From assembly GCF_002303985.1 (NCBI RefSeq), contig NW_019167826.1, positions 14,468,370 through 14,532,369 of the forward strand: DNA of 64,000 bases. Reading direction: 5' to 3'. Shown here in pieces: positions 9,946 to 22,712 of the stretch (positions are counted from its first letter, which is position 1; each line of letters begins with the position of its first letter). The DNA comes from Durio zibethinus. Its lineage: Eukaryota > Streptophyta > Magnoliopsida > Malvales > Malvaceae. The position numbers were made by a program, and so were the translations under genes. The notes under the pieces were generated by a model. That model did no database searches. It had not been told where the DNA came from and saw nothing but the letters and a program-made list of their open reading frames with translations.

Positions 9946-10697
9946 CAGATCTAATGGTTGTGGGTCAGAAAGTGCACGCACTGGTGGACACAGGTGCCTC
10001 ACATCTTTTTATTTCAGGTGATGGAGCCCAGAAGCTCAGACTAAAGGAGTAGAAAGGGACTGGTACCATCAAAATGGTGAACTCTAAGTAGGTTCGAGCC
10101 ATTCGAGTAGCACGGGGAGTGGAGTTGCAGCTTGGAGACTGGAAAGGCAAGGAGACCATAGAGGTAATACCCCTTGATGACTATGAGTTTGTGATTGGGT
10201 TGGATTTCCTTGTTCGAATTAACGCCCTCTTTATGCCTTTTATCGATTGTGTTTGCATCTTGGATGCACGGTGCCAATGCCTAGTGCCATTGGGGAGAGG
10301 GTCTGGAGTTGGGTCATGGGTGGTGTCAGCCATCCAATTTGCCAAGGCGATAAGCAGACAAGAAAACACCTTCTTGGCAGCCCTGAAATATGATGAGCCA
10401 AGGGAGAAGGAGATCGAGTCACCCTTGGAGGTGCTAAAGGTGCTGAAGACCTTTAGTGATGTGATGCCCGTAAAGCTGCCTAGCAAGCTACGACCTAAAA
10501 GGGAGGTGGACCACAAGATCGAGCTGGTGTCTGAGGCCAAGCCATCAGCTAGAGCCCCTTACCGAATGTCTCCACCAGAGTTGGAGGAGTTAAGGAAGCA
10601 GCTCAAAGAGTTAGTTGATGCTGGCTTCATCAGGCCATCGAAGGTGCCCTATGATGCACCGGTTCTATTCCAACGCAAACATGATGGGTCGTTGTGA
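9946..10697 (+). pseudogene. Aspartic protease and pre-RT linker, element B
   Basis: The active site LVDTGASHLFISGD is intact (DTGA at 9987-9998). Stops follow at about 10050 (CAG to TAG) and 10090 (GAG to TAG). The downstream block, open at 10119-10697, contains VIPLDDYEFVIGLDFL, the RT-preceding segment APYRMSPPELEELRKQL and the FIRPSKVPYDAPVLFQRKHDG motif that leads into RT. The CGA codon of SLRLCIDYR is TGA at about 10696. Confidence 0.9.
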
Positions 10698-11366
10698 TTG
10701 TGCATAGACTACCGGGCTTTGAACAAGCTGACCATCAAGAACAAGTACCCCATCCCACTCATTGCGGACTTATTCGATCAACTTGGGAGCGCAAGGTGGT
10801 TCACCAAGCTGGATTTAAGGTCGGGCTACTGTCAAGTCAGGATCGCGGAGAGAGATGAGCCAAAGATAGCATGTGTCACTCGGTATGGTTCATATGAGTT
10901 CTTGGTGATGCCTTTCGGACTCACGAATGCTCCAGCAACATTCTGTACCCTTATGAACAAGGTACTTCAGTCGTTCCTTGATCGATTTGTTATGGTTTAT
11001 TTGGATGACATTATGATCTACAGCCAGACTTTGGGAGAGCATGTAGACCACTTGAGACAGGTGTTTGAGGTGTTACGGGTGCACAAGCTATTTGTCAAGT
11101 GGGAGAAGTGCTCATTCGCCCAGCAGGAGATCCCGTTCCTAGGCCACATAGTGGGAGGTGGCAGGATACGCATGGATGAAGGCAAGATACATGCCACCTT
11201 GGAGTGGCAACCGCCAGCCAAGGTCACTGAGTTGAGATCATTCCTTGGGCTGGTTAACTACTACAAGTGCTTCATCAAAGGTCACTCAGCAATAGCCACG
11301 CCATTGACTGACTTGCTCAAGCATGGGAGTGGAACGCAGGGTGCCAGGAAGCCTTTGATAGGTTGA
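10698..11366 (+). pseudogene. Reverse transcriptase, element B
   Basis: Continuous over 222 codons: CIDYRALNKLT, KYPIPLIADLFDQL, FTKLDLRSGY with the first catalytic Asp, YEFLVMPFGLTNAPATF, the catalytic box YLDD at 10998-11009, and thumb motifs FLGHIVGGGRI and FLGLVNYYKCFI. The best-preserved RT in the window, with all three catalytic Asp residues present. It ends where about 10 bp are missing after LTDLLK compared with element A, which shifts the frame into RNase H. Confidence 0.93.
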
Positions 11367-11700
11367 AGTGGGCTGTGACCGAGGAGCCAGTCTTGGCCTT
11401 ACCAGACCATGCCAAGCCGTATGAGGTACATACGGATGCATCAGACTTTGCCATAGGGGTGTGTTGATGCAAGAGGGATGTCCAATCACGTTCAAGAGCA
11501 GGAAGCTAAATGAGATTGAATGCAACTACACGGTCCAAGAGAAGGAGATGACTACAGTGGGGTCGAGGTTCGTAGTAAGGACGAACAATCTGGCTGTCCC
11601 CCAAGCAGGCGAGATGGCAAGATTTTCTTGCAGAATTTGATTTTCAGATGGAGTACAAGCCAGGACGGGTGAACCTAGTGGCGGACACCTTGAGCAGAAA
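11367..11700 (+). pseudogene. RNase H remnant, element B
   Basis: Recognisable by translation in shifting frames: EEPVLALPDHAKPYEVHTDASDFA with the first RNase H Asp, then a one-base deletion in the gggg run at about 11457, and two further gaps (around 11560 and 11590) that remove the TWCHYLLG and SYFQMKKKL portions present in A. It resumes at LSPKQARW and MEYKPGRVNLVADTLSRK. It is inactive. Confidence 0.82.
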
Positions 11701-12880
11701 GGCTAAACTTGCTGCCATTAGCCAACCAGAGGGGTCATTGGTGCCACACATCAATGAGGGACTTGCGCATGATCCTACAGCCAAGGCTTTGATGGAGTAC
11801 GCCCAGCAAGGTAAGACTAGGCGATTTTGGTTACAGGAGGGTTGCTGTACACCAGGGGCAGTAGACTATTTGTGCCGTAGCACAGGAAGCTCTGCAAGGA
11901 AGTTTTGCAAGAATGCCATGATTCAAGGTGTGCTGGACACCCCGGAGTGAGCTACACCCTGACGCTGATCGAGGACCAGTACTACTGGCCGTACATGAGG
12001 GACGATGTGGAGGCCTATGTGAAGACTTGTCTTGTGTGCTAATAGGACAAGGTGGAGCTCAAGAAACCAAGGGGTCTCTTAGAGCCATAGATAGTGCCAA
12101 AGCGGCCATAGGAGAGTGTTTCTCTGGACTTTATAGTCAGTCTACCCAAAGTAGAAGGGTTTGGAAGCATCATGGTAGTGGTGGACAGGTTTTCCAAGTA
12201 TGGAATCTTCATTCCAGCAACCAAGGAGTGCCCAACCGAAGAGGCAGCTTGATTGTTCTTGAAGAACATGGTTAAGTACTGGGGAGTGCCGAGGACCATT
12301 GTTAGTGATCACGACGAGCGTTTCACGGGTAGGTTCTGGACTGAGTTGTTCAAGCTATTGGCGTCAAACTTGAACTTTTCCACCAGCATGCATCCACAGA
12401 CCGATGGGCAGACAGAGCGAGTAAATGGACTATTGGAGATCTACCTCAGACACTATGTGAGTGCCACATAAAGGGACTGGCCAAAGCTGCTAGATATTGC
12501 GCAGTTTTCCTACAACTTGCAAAGGAGCGAGGTAATGAACTAGAGCCCATTTGAGGTTGTGACAGGGCAACAACCACTAACACTCAGTTCGATTGCTGTA
12601 GGTTATACAGGGCCGAATCTAGCAGCATACAAGTTTGCCAAGGCATGGCAGGAGCAAACTGACTTGGCCAGAGTTTGTCTACACAAGGCGGCCAAGAGGT
12701 CGAAGAAGTGGGCAGACCAGAATAGGCGGGACGTGCAGTTCCAGGTTGGAGACTTGGTGTTGGTGAAGCTACATCCCATTGTGCACCATAGGGGGCTGCA
12801 CAAAGGCCTAGTCTGGAGGTATAAGGGACCTTTTCGAGTAGCCAAGAGGGTAGGCAACGTTGCCTACAAGCTGGATATGC
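11701..12880 (+). pseudogene. Integrase, element B
   Basis: The zinc-finger region ends in CLVC followed by a stop (TAA at about 12042). The catalytic core shows Asp 1 in SLDFIVSLP (12127-12129), Asp 2 in IVSDHDERF (12307-12309) and Glu in DGQTER (12415-12417), D-D35-E. Further stops lie before LFLKNMVKYWGVP (about 12250), after SATQ-equivalent (about 12470) and at about 12542. The C-terminal GPY/F-type segment (VWRYKGPFRVAKRVGNVAYKL) is open in 12559-12954. Residues match A closely, so the two belong to one family. Confidence 0.92.
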
Positions 12881-13192
12881 CACCCAAGTCGAGGGTACAT
12901 CCGGTGTTCCATGTGAGCATGCTCAATCCGATGAGGGAGATCCAGGATGGGTAGAGTCAAAGCGTGCACCATTGGGAGCAAAGGCCTCATATGAAAAAGA
13001 GGTCCATAGCATCATAGCTGATCGAGAGGTGAGACGAAAGAATTATCAGCCAAGGTAAGAGTACTTGGTACGCTGGAAGGGACTTCCAGACAGTAAGGTG
13101 AGCTAGGAACCAGTAGATGACTTATGGCAGTTTGGGGACCAAATAAGGCAGTACCATGCAGAAGATGCAACAAGGGTGTTGCACAATCAGGT
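12881..13192 (+). pseudogene. Chromodomain end of pol, element B
   Basis: VHPVFHVSMLNP is followed by a deletion of about 10 bp relative to A (the HEDEGD segment), shifting frame to a stop at about 12952. The chromodomain follows in another frame: IIADREVRRKNYQPR, stop TAA at 13056-13058, EYLVRWKGLPDSKVS, a second stop in place of Trp, then LWQFGDQIRQYHAEDATRVLHNQVGE just before the polypurine tract. The aromatic positions Y and W of the YLVRWKG strand are conserved. Confidence 0.85.
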
Positions 13193-13201
13193 AGGGGAGA
13201 A
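13193..13201 (+). other. Polypurine tract, element B
   Basis: aggggagaa immediately before the TGTCA of the 3' LTR at 13202. Confidence 0.78.
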
Positions 13202-13824
13202 TGTCACACCCTAGGCGGGCACGCCAGGCACATCAGGCGCACCAGCAGGTGAGCCAGAGGTTAAGGCCCGTAGACTAGGTGTGTTGGCGGGTATCTATGC
13301 GCAAAGCCTAGCAAACGAGTTCAGAACGCCTGCCCAACTTGCAGGCCAGCCCGTGAGGCCAAAGCCTAGCATACAAGCTACTCGCACCACATCCAGAAGG
13401 GCCCAAGGTGCCGGACACACAAAGGAAGCTTCTGGAAGTAGGCAAGATCAATTGGAGCATCCTGGCAGATTTGGTTGACCCTGAAAATCAAGAGTTAGCA
13501 TCCTAATTGATTGTAATCTGTATAATCCCATGATTTTAGCCTTTATTCTAGGGATATGCCATTAAGTTGTAGCTGGAGCCTCAATTATAAATAGAGGGCT
13601 GCTCCACCCTCATTTGTACACCATCAAACACTTATGTTTCATTGAATACAAGAGCATTTCCAGTATTTTGTCTTCTTATACTGTTTCTCTTTAACTTGCG
13701 TAATCAGCCCTTCCCATTGTTCTAGTGCCCGCACGCTTGTGTTTTAGGCTAACTTAGGCATAAAGGAGGAGATTCCAAGCCTAAGGTCGCACGGTTTCTG
13801 AGTCTAAGGTCGGAGCCCGTGACA
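13202..13824 (+). repeat. 3' LTR of element B (623 bp)
   Basis: TGTCA to TGACA, the same length as the 5' LTR, with a TATA box at 13586-13594. Immediately downstream the satellite resumes in mid-monomer (cccgcatgctcgtttcgtgg), which shows the element is embedded in the array. Confidence 0.95.
13586..13594 (+). promoter_or_regulatory. TATA box in the 3' LTR of element B
   Basis: TATAAATAG, in the same position as 8372-8380. If active it would read outward into the satellite array at 13825. Confidence 0.6.
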
Positions 13825-15544
13825 CCCGCATGCTCGTTTCGTGGGTTGGCTTAGGCATACGGAGTTCATTCCATGTCTAAGTCCTAGCTGGACTGAGGGT
13901 TGTGGCAATAGAACCGGCAGCGGGATCGGTAGCATGCAGAGGGGGATCGGGTTGATCCCCGGCTTGCGCATTATGCCTCTCTGACCGGCTGAGTGCCTGC
14001 ACGCTTATTTCGTGGGTTGACTTAGACATACGGAGTTCATCCCCAGTCTAAGCATACAGAGTTCATTTGCAGCCTAAGATCAGACCAGACCAAGGGTTGT
14101 GGCAGTAGGATTAGCAGCACACAGGGGGGACCGGACCGATCCCCGGCTTGCGCATTCTGCCTCTCCGATTGGTTGAGTGCCCACACACCCGTTTCATGGG
14201 TTGGCTTAGGCATACGGAGCTCATTCCATGTCTAAGCCCCAGCCGGACCGGGGGGTGTGGCAGCGGGATCGACAGCACACAAAGGGAGATCAGGCCGATC
14301 CCCAGCTTGTGCATTATGCCTCTCCGACAGGCTCAGCGCCCGAACGCTTGTTTCGTGGGTTGACTTAGGCATACAAAGTTCATTCCTAGTCTAACATCGA
14401 ACCAGACCGAGTGTTGCGATAGCAGGATCGACAGCATGCAGGGGGACTGGGTTGATCCCCGGCTTGCGCATTCTGCCTCTCCGACCGGTTGAGCACCCGC
14501 ACGTTCATTTCATGGGTTAGCTTAGGCATACGGAGTTCATTCCATGTCTAAGCCCCAGACGGATCGAGGGTTATGGCAACAGGACCGACAGTGGGATCGA
14601 CAGCACATAGAGGGGGATCAGGCTGATCCCCGGCTCACACATTTGCCTCTCTGGCCGGTTGAGTGCCCGTACGCTCATTTCGTGGGTTGACTTAGGCATA
14701 CGGAGTTCATCCCCAGTCTAAGCATATGGAGTTCATTCCCAGTCTGAGATCGAACTAGACCAAGGGTTGCGGCAGTAGGATCGGTAGCACGCAGGGGGGA
14801 CCAGGTCGATCCTTGGCTTGCGCATTCTGCCTCTCTCACCGGTTAAGCGCCCGTACGCTTGTTTCGTGGGTTGGCTTAGGCATAGGGAGTTCATTCCATG
14901 TCTAAGCCCCAGTCGGACCGAAGGTTGTGGCAGCGGGACCGATAGCACGCAGGGGGGGATCGAGCCAATCCCCGGCTTCTGCATTATGCCTCTCCGATCG
15001 GCTCAGTGCCTGAATGCTCATTTCATGGGTTGACTTAGACATACGGATTTCATTCCCAATCTAAGATCGGACTGGACCGAGTGTTGCGGCAGCACTATCG
15101 ACAGCACGCAGGGGGGGACCGGGCTGGTCCCCGACTTGTGCATTCTGCCTCTCCGGTTGGCTGAGCGCCCACACGCTCGTTTCGTGGGTTGGCTTAGGCA
15201 TACAGAGTTCATTCTATGTTTAAGCCCTAGTCGAACCGAGGGTTGTGGCAGCAGGACCGGTAGCGAGATCGACAGCACGTAGAGGGGATCCGTACGCTCG
15301 TTTTGTGAGTTGACTTAGGCATACGGAGTTCATCCCTAGTCTAAGCATATGGAGTTCATTCCCAGTCTATGATCGTACCAGACCAAAGTTTGCAGCAGCA
15401 TGTAGAAGGGGACTGAGCCGATCCCCGACTTACGCATTCTACCTCTCTGGCCGACTGGGCACCCACACACTCGTTTCATGGGTTGGCTTAGGCATACGGA
15501 GTTCATTCCACGTCTAAGCATACAGAGTTCATTCCCAGTGTAAG

Positions 15545-15817
15545 AGTTTGAGCCACGGTGCACATGCTGGGCTGGGGCATGTGCTGGTGCTGCATTTTTT
15601 TTGCCCGAGGCACCTTCGTCGGAGCATCGTCAGAAAGCCTAACCGACGACATTGGGGGTTCCGGTGATTGGGGGGCCTGGGGGTGTACGCACATGATGTG
15701 TGATGGGTGTTGGTACTTGGCCCTTTTATTGGCCCCTTATCCCTCATCAAAACCTTGAGAACTCACACCCCCTTAAAGAGCATTTGAGATTTTATAGGTT
15801 TGCTGCCAGTAGCCATT
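15545..15817 (+). repeat. L module copy 1 (3' truncated)
   Basis: Has the full GC-rich 5' part with an 8-T run, but breaks off at gccagtagccatt and resumes in a monomer at tcgtgggttgg. Confidence 0.88.
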
Positions 15818-16166
15818 TCGTGGGTTGGCTTAGGCATAAGGAGTTCATTTGATGTCTAAGTCCCAACCGGACCGAGGGTAGTGGCAGTGGGACCGACAGC
15901 ACGCAGAGGGGGATCGGGTCGATCCCTGGCTTGCGTATTCTGCCTCTCCAGTCGGCTAAGCGCCCGTACGCTCGTTTCGTGGGTTGGCTTAGGCATACGG
16001 AATTCATTCCATGTCTAAGTCCCAACCGGACCGAGGGTTATGGCAACAGGCAGGAAGCACGCAGAGGGGGACTGGGTCGATCCCCGACTTATGCATTATG
16101 CCTCTCCGACCGACTCAATGACCGAACGCTCATTTTGTGGGTTGACTTAGGCATACGAAGTTCATT

Positions 16167-16627
16167 TTGTGCGCACATGATGTGCAATGGTTGCTGGTAC
16201 TTGGCCCTTATATTGGCCCCCTATCCCTCATCAAACCTCGAGAACTCACACCCCCTTAAAGAGCATTTGAGATTTTATAGGTTTGCTGCCAGTAGCCATT
16301 AAAGTGTCTAAAATGGGGACACTTTTTTCAAACGGTCACAAAATCTTCTCCACTTCGAGTTTTTTGCTGAATGTTTTTGTGCATGCCAAAAAAAATAAAA
16401 GGATCACCTCTACCAAATTTGGGGATGAAACTCTTTCTAAAAAAATTTTAAAAAATCCCGAACCATAAAAAGTTTTACAAATCGTGCAAAATAGAAAACG
16501 GGTTGTCTTGTCACGAAACTTCACATGAAGGCATAGGGGACCATTCTATGAATTTACAAGCCATAAAAATGGCATTGGCACTTTAGAAATTTGAAGATGT
16601 GCTTGAACCCACCTACCACCCATTCGA
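16167..16627 (+). repeat. L module copy 2 (5' truncated)
   Basis: Begins at the palindrome (gtgcgcacatgatgtgc); the preceding ~150 bp are absent. It is joined to a monomer cut at ttcatt. Confidence 0.88.
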
Positions 16628-17093
16628 TCCCCGGCTTGTGCATCCTGCCTTTCTGGTCGACCGAGCGTCTGCATGCTTGTTTCGTGGGTTGACTTAGGCA
16701 TACGGAGTTCATCCCCAGTCTAAGCATATGGTATTCATTCCCAGTCTAAGATCAGACCGGACTGAGGGTTGCGATAGTAGGATCGATAGCACGCAGGGGG
16801 GATCGGGCCGATCCCCGGCATGTCCATTCTGCCTCTTCGGCCGGCTGAGCACCCGCATGCCCATTTCGTGGGTTGGCTTACGCATAGGGAGTTCATTCCA
16901 TGTCTAAGCCCCAACGGGATCGAGGGTTGTGGCAGCGAGACTGGCAGTACATAGAGGGGGACCGGGCTGATCCCTGGCTTGCGCATTCTACCTCTCCGAC
17001 CAGCTGAGCGCCTGCACGCTCATTTCGTGGGTTGGCTTAAGCATACGGAGTTCATTCCATGTCTAAGCATACGGAGTTCATACCCAGTCTAAG

Positions 17094-17614
17094 AGTTTGA
17101 GCCACGTTGCACATGCTGGGCTCGGGGTTCCGACGATTGGGGGGGCCGGGGGGTGTTCGCACATGATATGCGATGGGTGCTGGTACTTCGCCCTTATATT
17201 GGCCCCTTATCCCTCATTAAACCTCAAGAACTCACACCCCCTTAAAGAGCATTTGAGATTTTATAGGTTTGCTGCCAATAGCCATTAAACTGTCTGAAAT
17301 GGGGACACTTTTTTCAAACGGTCACAAAATCTTCTATACTTCAAGTTTTTAGCTGAATTTTTTTGTGCATGCCAAAAAAAATACAAGGATCACCTCTACC
17401 AAATTTGGGGACAAAACTCTTTCTAAAAACATTTTAAAAAATCCCAAATCGTAAAAAGTTTCAATAATCATGAAAAATAGTAAACGGGGTCGTCTCGCCA
17501 CGAAACTTCACATGAAGGCGTAGGGGACCATTGTATTAATTTACAAGCCATAAAAATGGCATTGGCAGGGCAGAAATATGAAGATGTGTTTGAACCCACT
17601 TACCACCCGTTCGA
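17094..17614 (+). repeat. L module copy 3 (internal deletion)
   Basis: Runs from tgggctcgg straight to ggttccgacg, deleting roughly 90 bp that hold the T-run and the catcg repeats. Confidence 0.88.
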
Positions 17615-18079
17615 TCCCCAGCTTACGCATCCTGCCTCTCTGGTCGACTGAGCGTTCGCACGCTCGTTTCGCGGGTTGACTTAGGCATATGGAGTTAATC
17701 CCCGGTCTAAGCATACAGAGTTCATTTCCAGTCTAAGATCAGACCAGACCGAGGGTTGTGACAGTAGGATCGGTAGCACACAGGGGGGACTGGGCTAATC
17801 CCCGGCTTGCGCATTCTGTTTCTCCAGTTGGCTGAGCGCCAGCACGCCCGTTTTGTGGGTTGGCTTAGGCATAGGGAGTTCATTCCATGTCTAAGCCCCA
17901 GCCAGATCGAGGGTTGAGGCAGCGAGACCGGCAGCACGTAGAGGGGGATAAGCCGATCCCCAACTTGCGCATTCTGGTTCTCCGGCCGGCTAAGCGCCCG
18001 TACGCTTGTTTCATGGGTTGGCTTAGGCATATGGAGTTCATTCCATGTCTAAGCATATGGAGTTCATTCCCAGTCTAAG

Positions 18080-18679
18080 ATTTTGAGCCACGGTGCACAT
18101 GCTGGGCTCTGGCATGTGCTGGTGCAGCATTTTTTTACCCGGGGCACCATCATCGGAGCATCGTCGGAGAGCCTAATCGACGGCATTGGGGGTTCTGATG
18201 ATTGGGGGGGCTAGGGGGTGTGCGCACATTATGTGCAATGGGTGCTGGTACTTGGCCCTTATATTGGCCTCCTATCCCTCATCAAACCTCGAGAACTCAC
18301 ACCCCCTTAAAGAGCATTCGAGATTTTATAGGTTTGCTGCCAGTAGCCATTAAAGTGTCTGAAATGGGGACACTTTTTTCAAATGGTCACAAAATCTTCT
18401 CCACTACGAGTTTTTTGTTGAATTTTTTTGTGCATGCCAACAAAAATACAAGGATCACCTCTACCAAATTTGGGGACAAAACTCTTTCTAAAAACATTTT
18501 AAAAAATCCCAAACCACAAAAAAGTTTCAAAAATCGTGAAAAATACTAAACGGGTCATCTTGCCACAAAACTTCACATGAAGGCGTAGTGGACCATTGTA
18601 TGAATTTACAAGCCATAAAAATGGCATTGGCATGGCCGAAATATGAAGATGTGCTTGAACCCACCTACCACCCGTTCGA
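18080..18679 (+). repeat. L module copy 4 (near complete)
   Basis: All sub-blocks are present. The palindrome is eroded (gcgcacattatgtgcaatgg). Confidence 0.9.
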
Positions 18680-20464
18680 TCCCCGGCTTGCGCATCCTGC
18701 CTCTCTGGTCGGTTGAGCGTCCGCACGCTCATTTCGTGGGTTGACTTAGGCATACAGAGCTCATCCCCAGTCTAAGCATACGGAGTTCATTCCTAGTCTA
18801 AGATTAGACCAGACCAAGGGTTGCGGTAATAGGATCGACAGCACGTAGGGGGGATCGGGTCGATCCCCGGCTTGTGCATTCTACCTCTCCGACCGGCTGA
18901 GCGCCCGCACTTTCGTTTCGTGGGTTGGCTTAGGCATACGGAGTTTATTCCATGTCTAAGCATACAGAGTTCATTCCCAGTCTAAGATCAGACCAGATCG
19001 AGGGTTACAACAGCAGGACCAGTAGCAGGATTGGCAGCACACAGGGGGGATCGGGCCGATCCTCGGTTTGCACATTCTACCTCTCCAGCCGGTTAAGCGC
19101 CTGCACGCTCGTTTCGTGGGGTTGGCTTAGGCATACGATGTTCATTCCATGTCTAAGCATACAAAGTTCATTCCCAGTCTAAGATCAGACCAAACCAAGG
19201 GTTGCAACAGCAGGACCAGCACCAGGATTGGCAGCACGCAGGGGGGATCGAGCCGATCCTCGATTTGCACATTCTGCCTCTCCAGCCGGCTGAGCGCCTG
19301 CACGCTCGTTTCATGGGTTGGCTTAGGCATACGATGTTCATTCCATGTCTAAACCCCAGCCGGACCGAGGGTTATGGTAGCAGGACTGGCAACAGGATCG
19401 ACAACACGCAGAGGGGGTCCGAGTTGATCTTCGACTTGCACATTATGCCTCTCCGGCCGGCTGAGCACTCGTATGCTCGTTTCATGGGTTGACCTAGGCA
19501 TACGGAGTTCATCCCCAGTCTAAGCATACAGAGTTCATTCCCAGTCTAAGATCAGATCGGATCGAGGGTTGTGGTAGCAGGACCGAGGGTTGTGGCAGCG
19601 GGACTGACAACATGCAGAGAGGGACCGAGCTGATCCTCGACTTGCGCATTATGCCTCTTCGACCTGTTCAGTGCCCGAACGCTTGTTTCGTGGGTTGACT
19701 TAGGCATACGGAGTTCTTTCCCAGTCTAAGATCAGATTAGATTGAGGGTTGCAGTAGTAGGATTGATAGCATGCAGGGGGGATCGAACCGGTCCCTGGCT
19801 TGCGTATTCTGCCTCTCCAGCCGGCTGAGCGCTTGCACGCTCATTTGGTAGGTTGGCTTAGGCATACAGAGTTCATTCCATGTCTAAGCATGTGGAGTTC
19901 ATTCCAGTCTAAGATCGAACCATACTGAGGGTTACGGTAGTAGGGCCAGTAGCAGGATTGGCAACACGTAGAGGGACCGAGTCGATCCCCGGCTTACGTA
20001 TTCTGCCTCTTCGATCGACCTCTCCGACCGGTTGAGTGCCCGCACGCTTGTTTCGTGGGTTGACTTAGGCATACGGAGTTCATCCCCAGTCTAAGCATAT
20101 GGAGTTCATTCCTAGTCTAAGATCTAACCGGATCAAGGGTTGCAGCGGCAGGATCGACAGCACGCAGGGGGGCTCGGGCCGATCCCTGGCTTGCGCATTT
20201 TGCCTCTCCGGTCGGGTGAGCACCCGCATGCCCTTTTTGTGGGTAGGCTTAGGCATAGGGAGTTCATTCCTTGTCTAAACCCCAGCCGGACTGAGGGTTG
20301 TGGTAGCGGGACCAACAGCATGCAGAGGGGGACCGAGTCGATCCCTGACTTGCACATTCTGCCTCTCTGGTTGGCTGAGCGCCCACACGCTCATTTCGTG
20401 GGTTGGCTTAGGTATATGGAGTTCATTCCATGTCTAAGCATACAGAGTTCATTCCCAGTCTAAG

Positions 20465-21078
20465 AGTTTGAGCCACGGTGCACATGCTGGGCTCGGGTAT
20501 GTGCTGGTGCTGCCTTTTTTTCGCTCGAGGCACCATCATTTGAGCATTGTCGGAGTATCGTCGGAGTGCCTAACCGACGGCATTGGGGGTTCCAGCGATT
20601 GGGGGGGCCGTGGGGGTGTGCTCACATGATGTGCGATGGGTGCTGGTACTTGGCCCTTATATTGGCCCCCTATCCCTCACCAAACCTCAAGAACTCACAC
20701 CCCTTTAAAAAGCATTTGAGATTTTATAGGTTTGCTGCCAGTAGCCATTAAAGTGTCTGAAATGGGGACACTTTTTTCAAACGGTCACAAAATCTTCTCC
20801 ACTTCAAATTTTTAGCTGAATGTTTTTGTGCATGCCAACAAAAATGCAATGATCACCTCTAAAAAAATTTGGTTACAAAAGCCTTTCTAAAAAAATTTTT
20901 AAAAATCCCCGAACCGTAAAAAGTTTCAAAAATCGTGAAAAATAGAAAATGGGTCGTCCTGCAACGACACTTCACATGAAGGCGTAGGGGACCATTGTAT
21001 GAATTTACAAGCCATAAAAATGGCATTGGCAAGACAGAAATATCAAGATTTTCTTGAACCCACCTGCCACCCGTTCGA
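20465..21078 (+). repeat. L module copy 5 (expanded 5' repeats)
   Basis: Contains an extra copy of the 12-bp gcatcgtcggag unit (gcattgtcggagtatcgtcg) and gctcacatgatgtgcg in place of the perfect palindrome. Confidence 0.9.
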
Positions 21079-22712
21079 TCCTCGACTTGTGCACCCTGCT
21101 TCTCTGGTCGGCTGAGCGTTCGTACGCTCGTTTCATGAGTTGACTTAGGCATACGGATTTTATCCCCAGTCTAAACATACGAAGTTCATTCCTAGTCTAA
21201 CATCAGACCGGACCGAGGGTTGCGACAGCAGGATCGGTAGCATACAGGGGGCACCGGGTCGATCCTCGGCTTGCACATTCTGCCTCTCTGGCCGGTTGAG
21301 CGCCCGCACGCTCGTTTCATGGGTTGGCTTAGGCATAGGGAGTTTATTCCATGTCTAAGCCCCAGTCGAACTGAGGGTTATGACAGCGAGACCGGTAGCA
21401 CGCAGAGAGGGATCGGGCCGATCCCTGACTTACGAATTATGCCTCTCCGGCTGGCTCAGCGCCCACACGCTCGTTTCATGGGTTGACTTAGGCATACGGA
21501 GTTCATTCCTAGTAGCAGGACCAGCAGCATGCAAGGGGGATCGGGCTGATCCTCGACTTGCATATTCTGCCTCTCCGATCGACTGAGCACCCGCACGCTC
21601 ATTGCGTGGGTTGGCTTAGGCATACGGAGTTCATTTCATGTCTAAGCCCCAGTCGGATGAAGGGTTGTGGCAGCAGGACCGGCAGCGGGATCGGTAGCAC
21701 GCAGAGAGGGATCGGGCTGATCCCCGACTTGCACATTATACCCCTCCGACTGACCTCTCTGGCTGGTTGTGTGCCCTCACGCACATTTCATGGGTTGACT
21801 TAGGCATACGAAGTTTATCCCTAGTCTAAGCATACGGAGTTCATTCCCAGTCTAAGATCAGACCGGATCGAGCGTTGCGATAGTAGGATCGATAGCACGC
21901 AGGGGGACCGGGCTGATCCTCGGCTTGTGCATTCTGCCTCTGCAGCCGACTAAGCGCCCGCACATCCATTTCATGGGTTGGCTTAGGCATAGGGAGTTCA
22001 TTCCATGTCTAAGCCCCAGTCGGACCGAGGGTTATGGTAGTGGGACTGGTAGCTTGTAGAAGGGGACCGAGCTGATCCCCTACTTACGCATTATGCCTCT
22101 TCGGTCGGCTCAGCACTCGAACGCTCGTTTCATGGGTTGACTTTGGCATACAGAGTTCATTCACAGTCTAAGATCGGATTGGATCGAGGGTTACAATAGC
22201 AGGATCGACAGCATGCAGGGAGGTACTGGGCCGATCCCCGACTTGCGCATTCTACCTCTCCGGCTGGCCTCTTCGGTCGGTTGAGCACCCACACGCTCGT
22301 TTCATGGGTTGACTTAGGCATACAGAGTTCATCCGTAGTCTAAGCATACGGAGTTCATTCCTAGTCTAAGATCGCACAGGACCGAGGGTTGTGGCAGCAG
22401 CATCGAAAGCACGCAGGGGGGACCGGGCCAATCCACAACTTGCACATTCTGCCTCTCTGGCCGACTGAGCGCCGTACGTCTATTTCGTGGGCTGGCTTAG
22501 GCATAGGGAGTTCATTCCATGTCTAAGCCCCAGCTGGACCCAGGGTTGTGGCAGCGGGACCGGCAAAACGTAAAGGGGGATCGGGTCGATCCTCGACTTG
22601 CGCATTCTGCCTCTCCGGTCGGCTAAGCGCCCGCACGCTCGTTTCATCAGTTGGCTTAGGCATACGAAGTTCATTCCATGTCTAAGCATACGGAGTTCAT
22701 TCCCAGTCTAAG

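Larger units (their letters stand above)
7988..13824 (+). mobile_element. Ty3/gypsy chromovirus element B, full length with both LTRs
   Basis: 5837 bp with 623-bp LTRs at each end, primer site, gag, protease, RT, RNase H, integrase, chromodomain and polypurine tract in canonical order. It sits inside a satellite monomer. The left flank ends cacctg; the right flank, counting the ambiguous ca, reads cacccg, compatible with a short target duplication carrying one mismatch. Hand alignment of the two LTRs gives about 53 differences in 623 bp (about 8.5 percent), mostly transitions, so the insertion is old. Numerous stops and several deletions make it non-autonomous. Confidence 0.96.

Noticed and set aside
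15592..15602. T-run in L modules as a poly(A) tail or Pol III terminator
   Set aside because: It is internal to the module at a constant position with GC-rich sequence on both sides, not at an end.
15818..16166. L copies 1 and 2 as two halves of one module split by inserted monomers
   Set aside because: They overlap: both contain the palindrome-to-gccagtagccatt segment, so they are two separately truncated copies.
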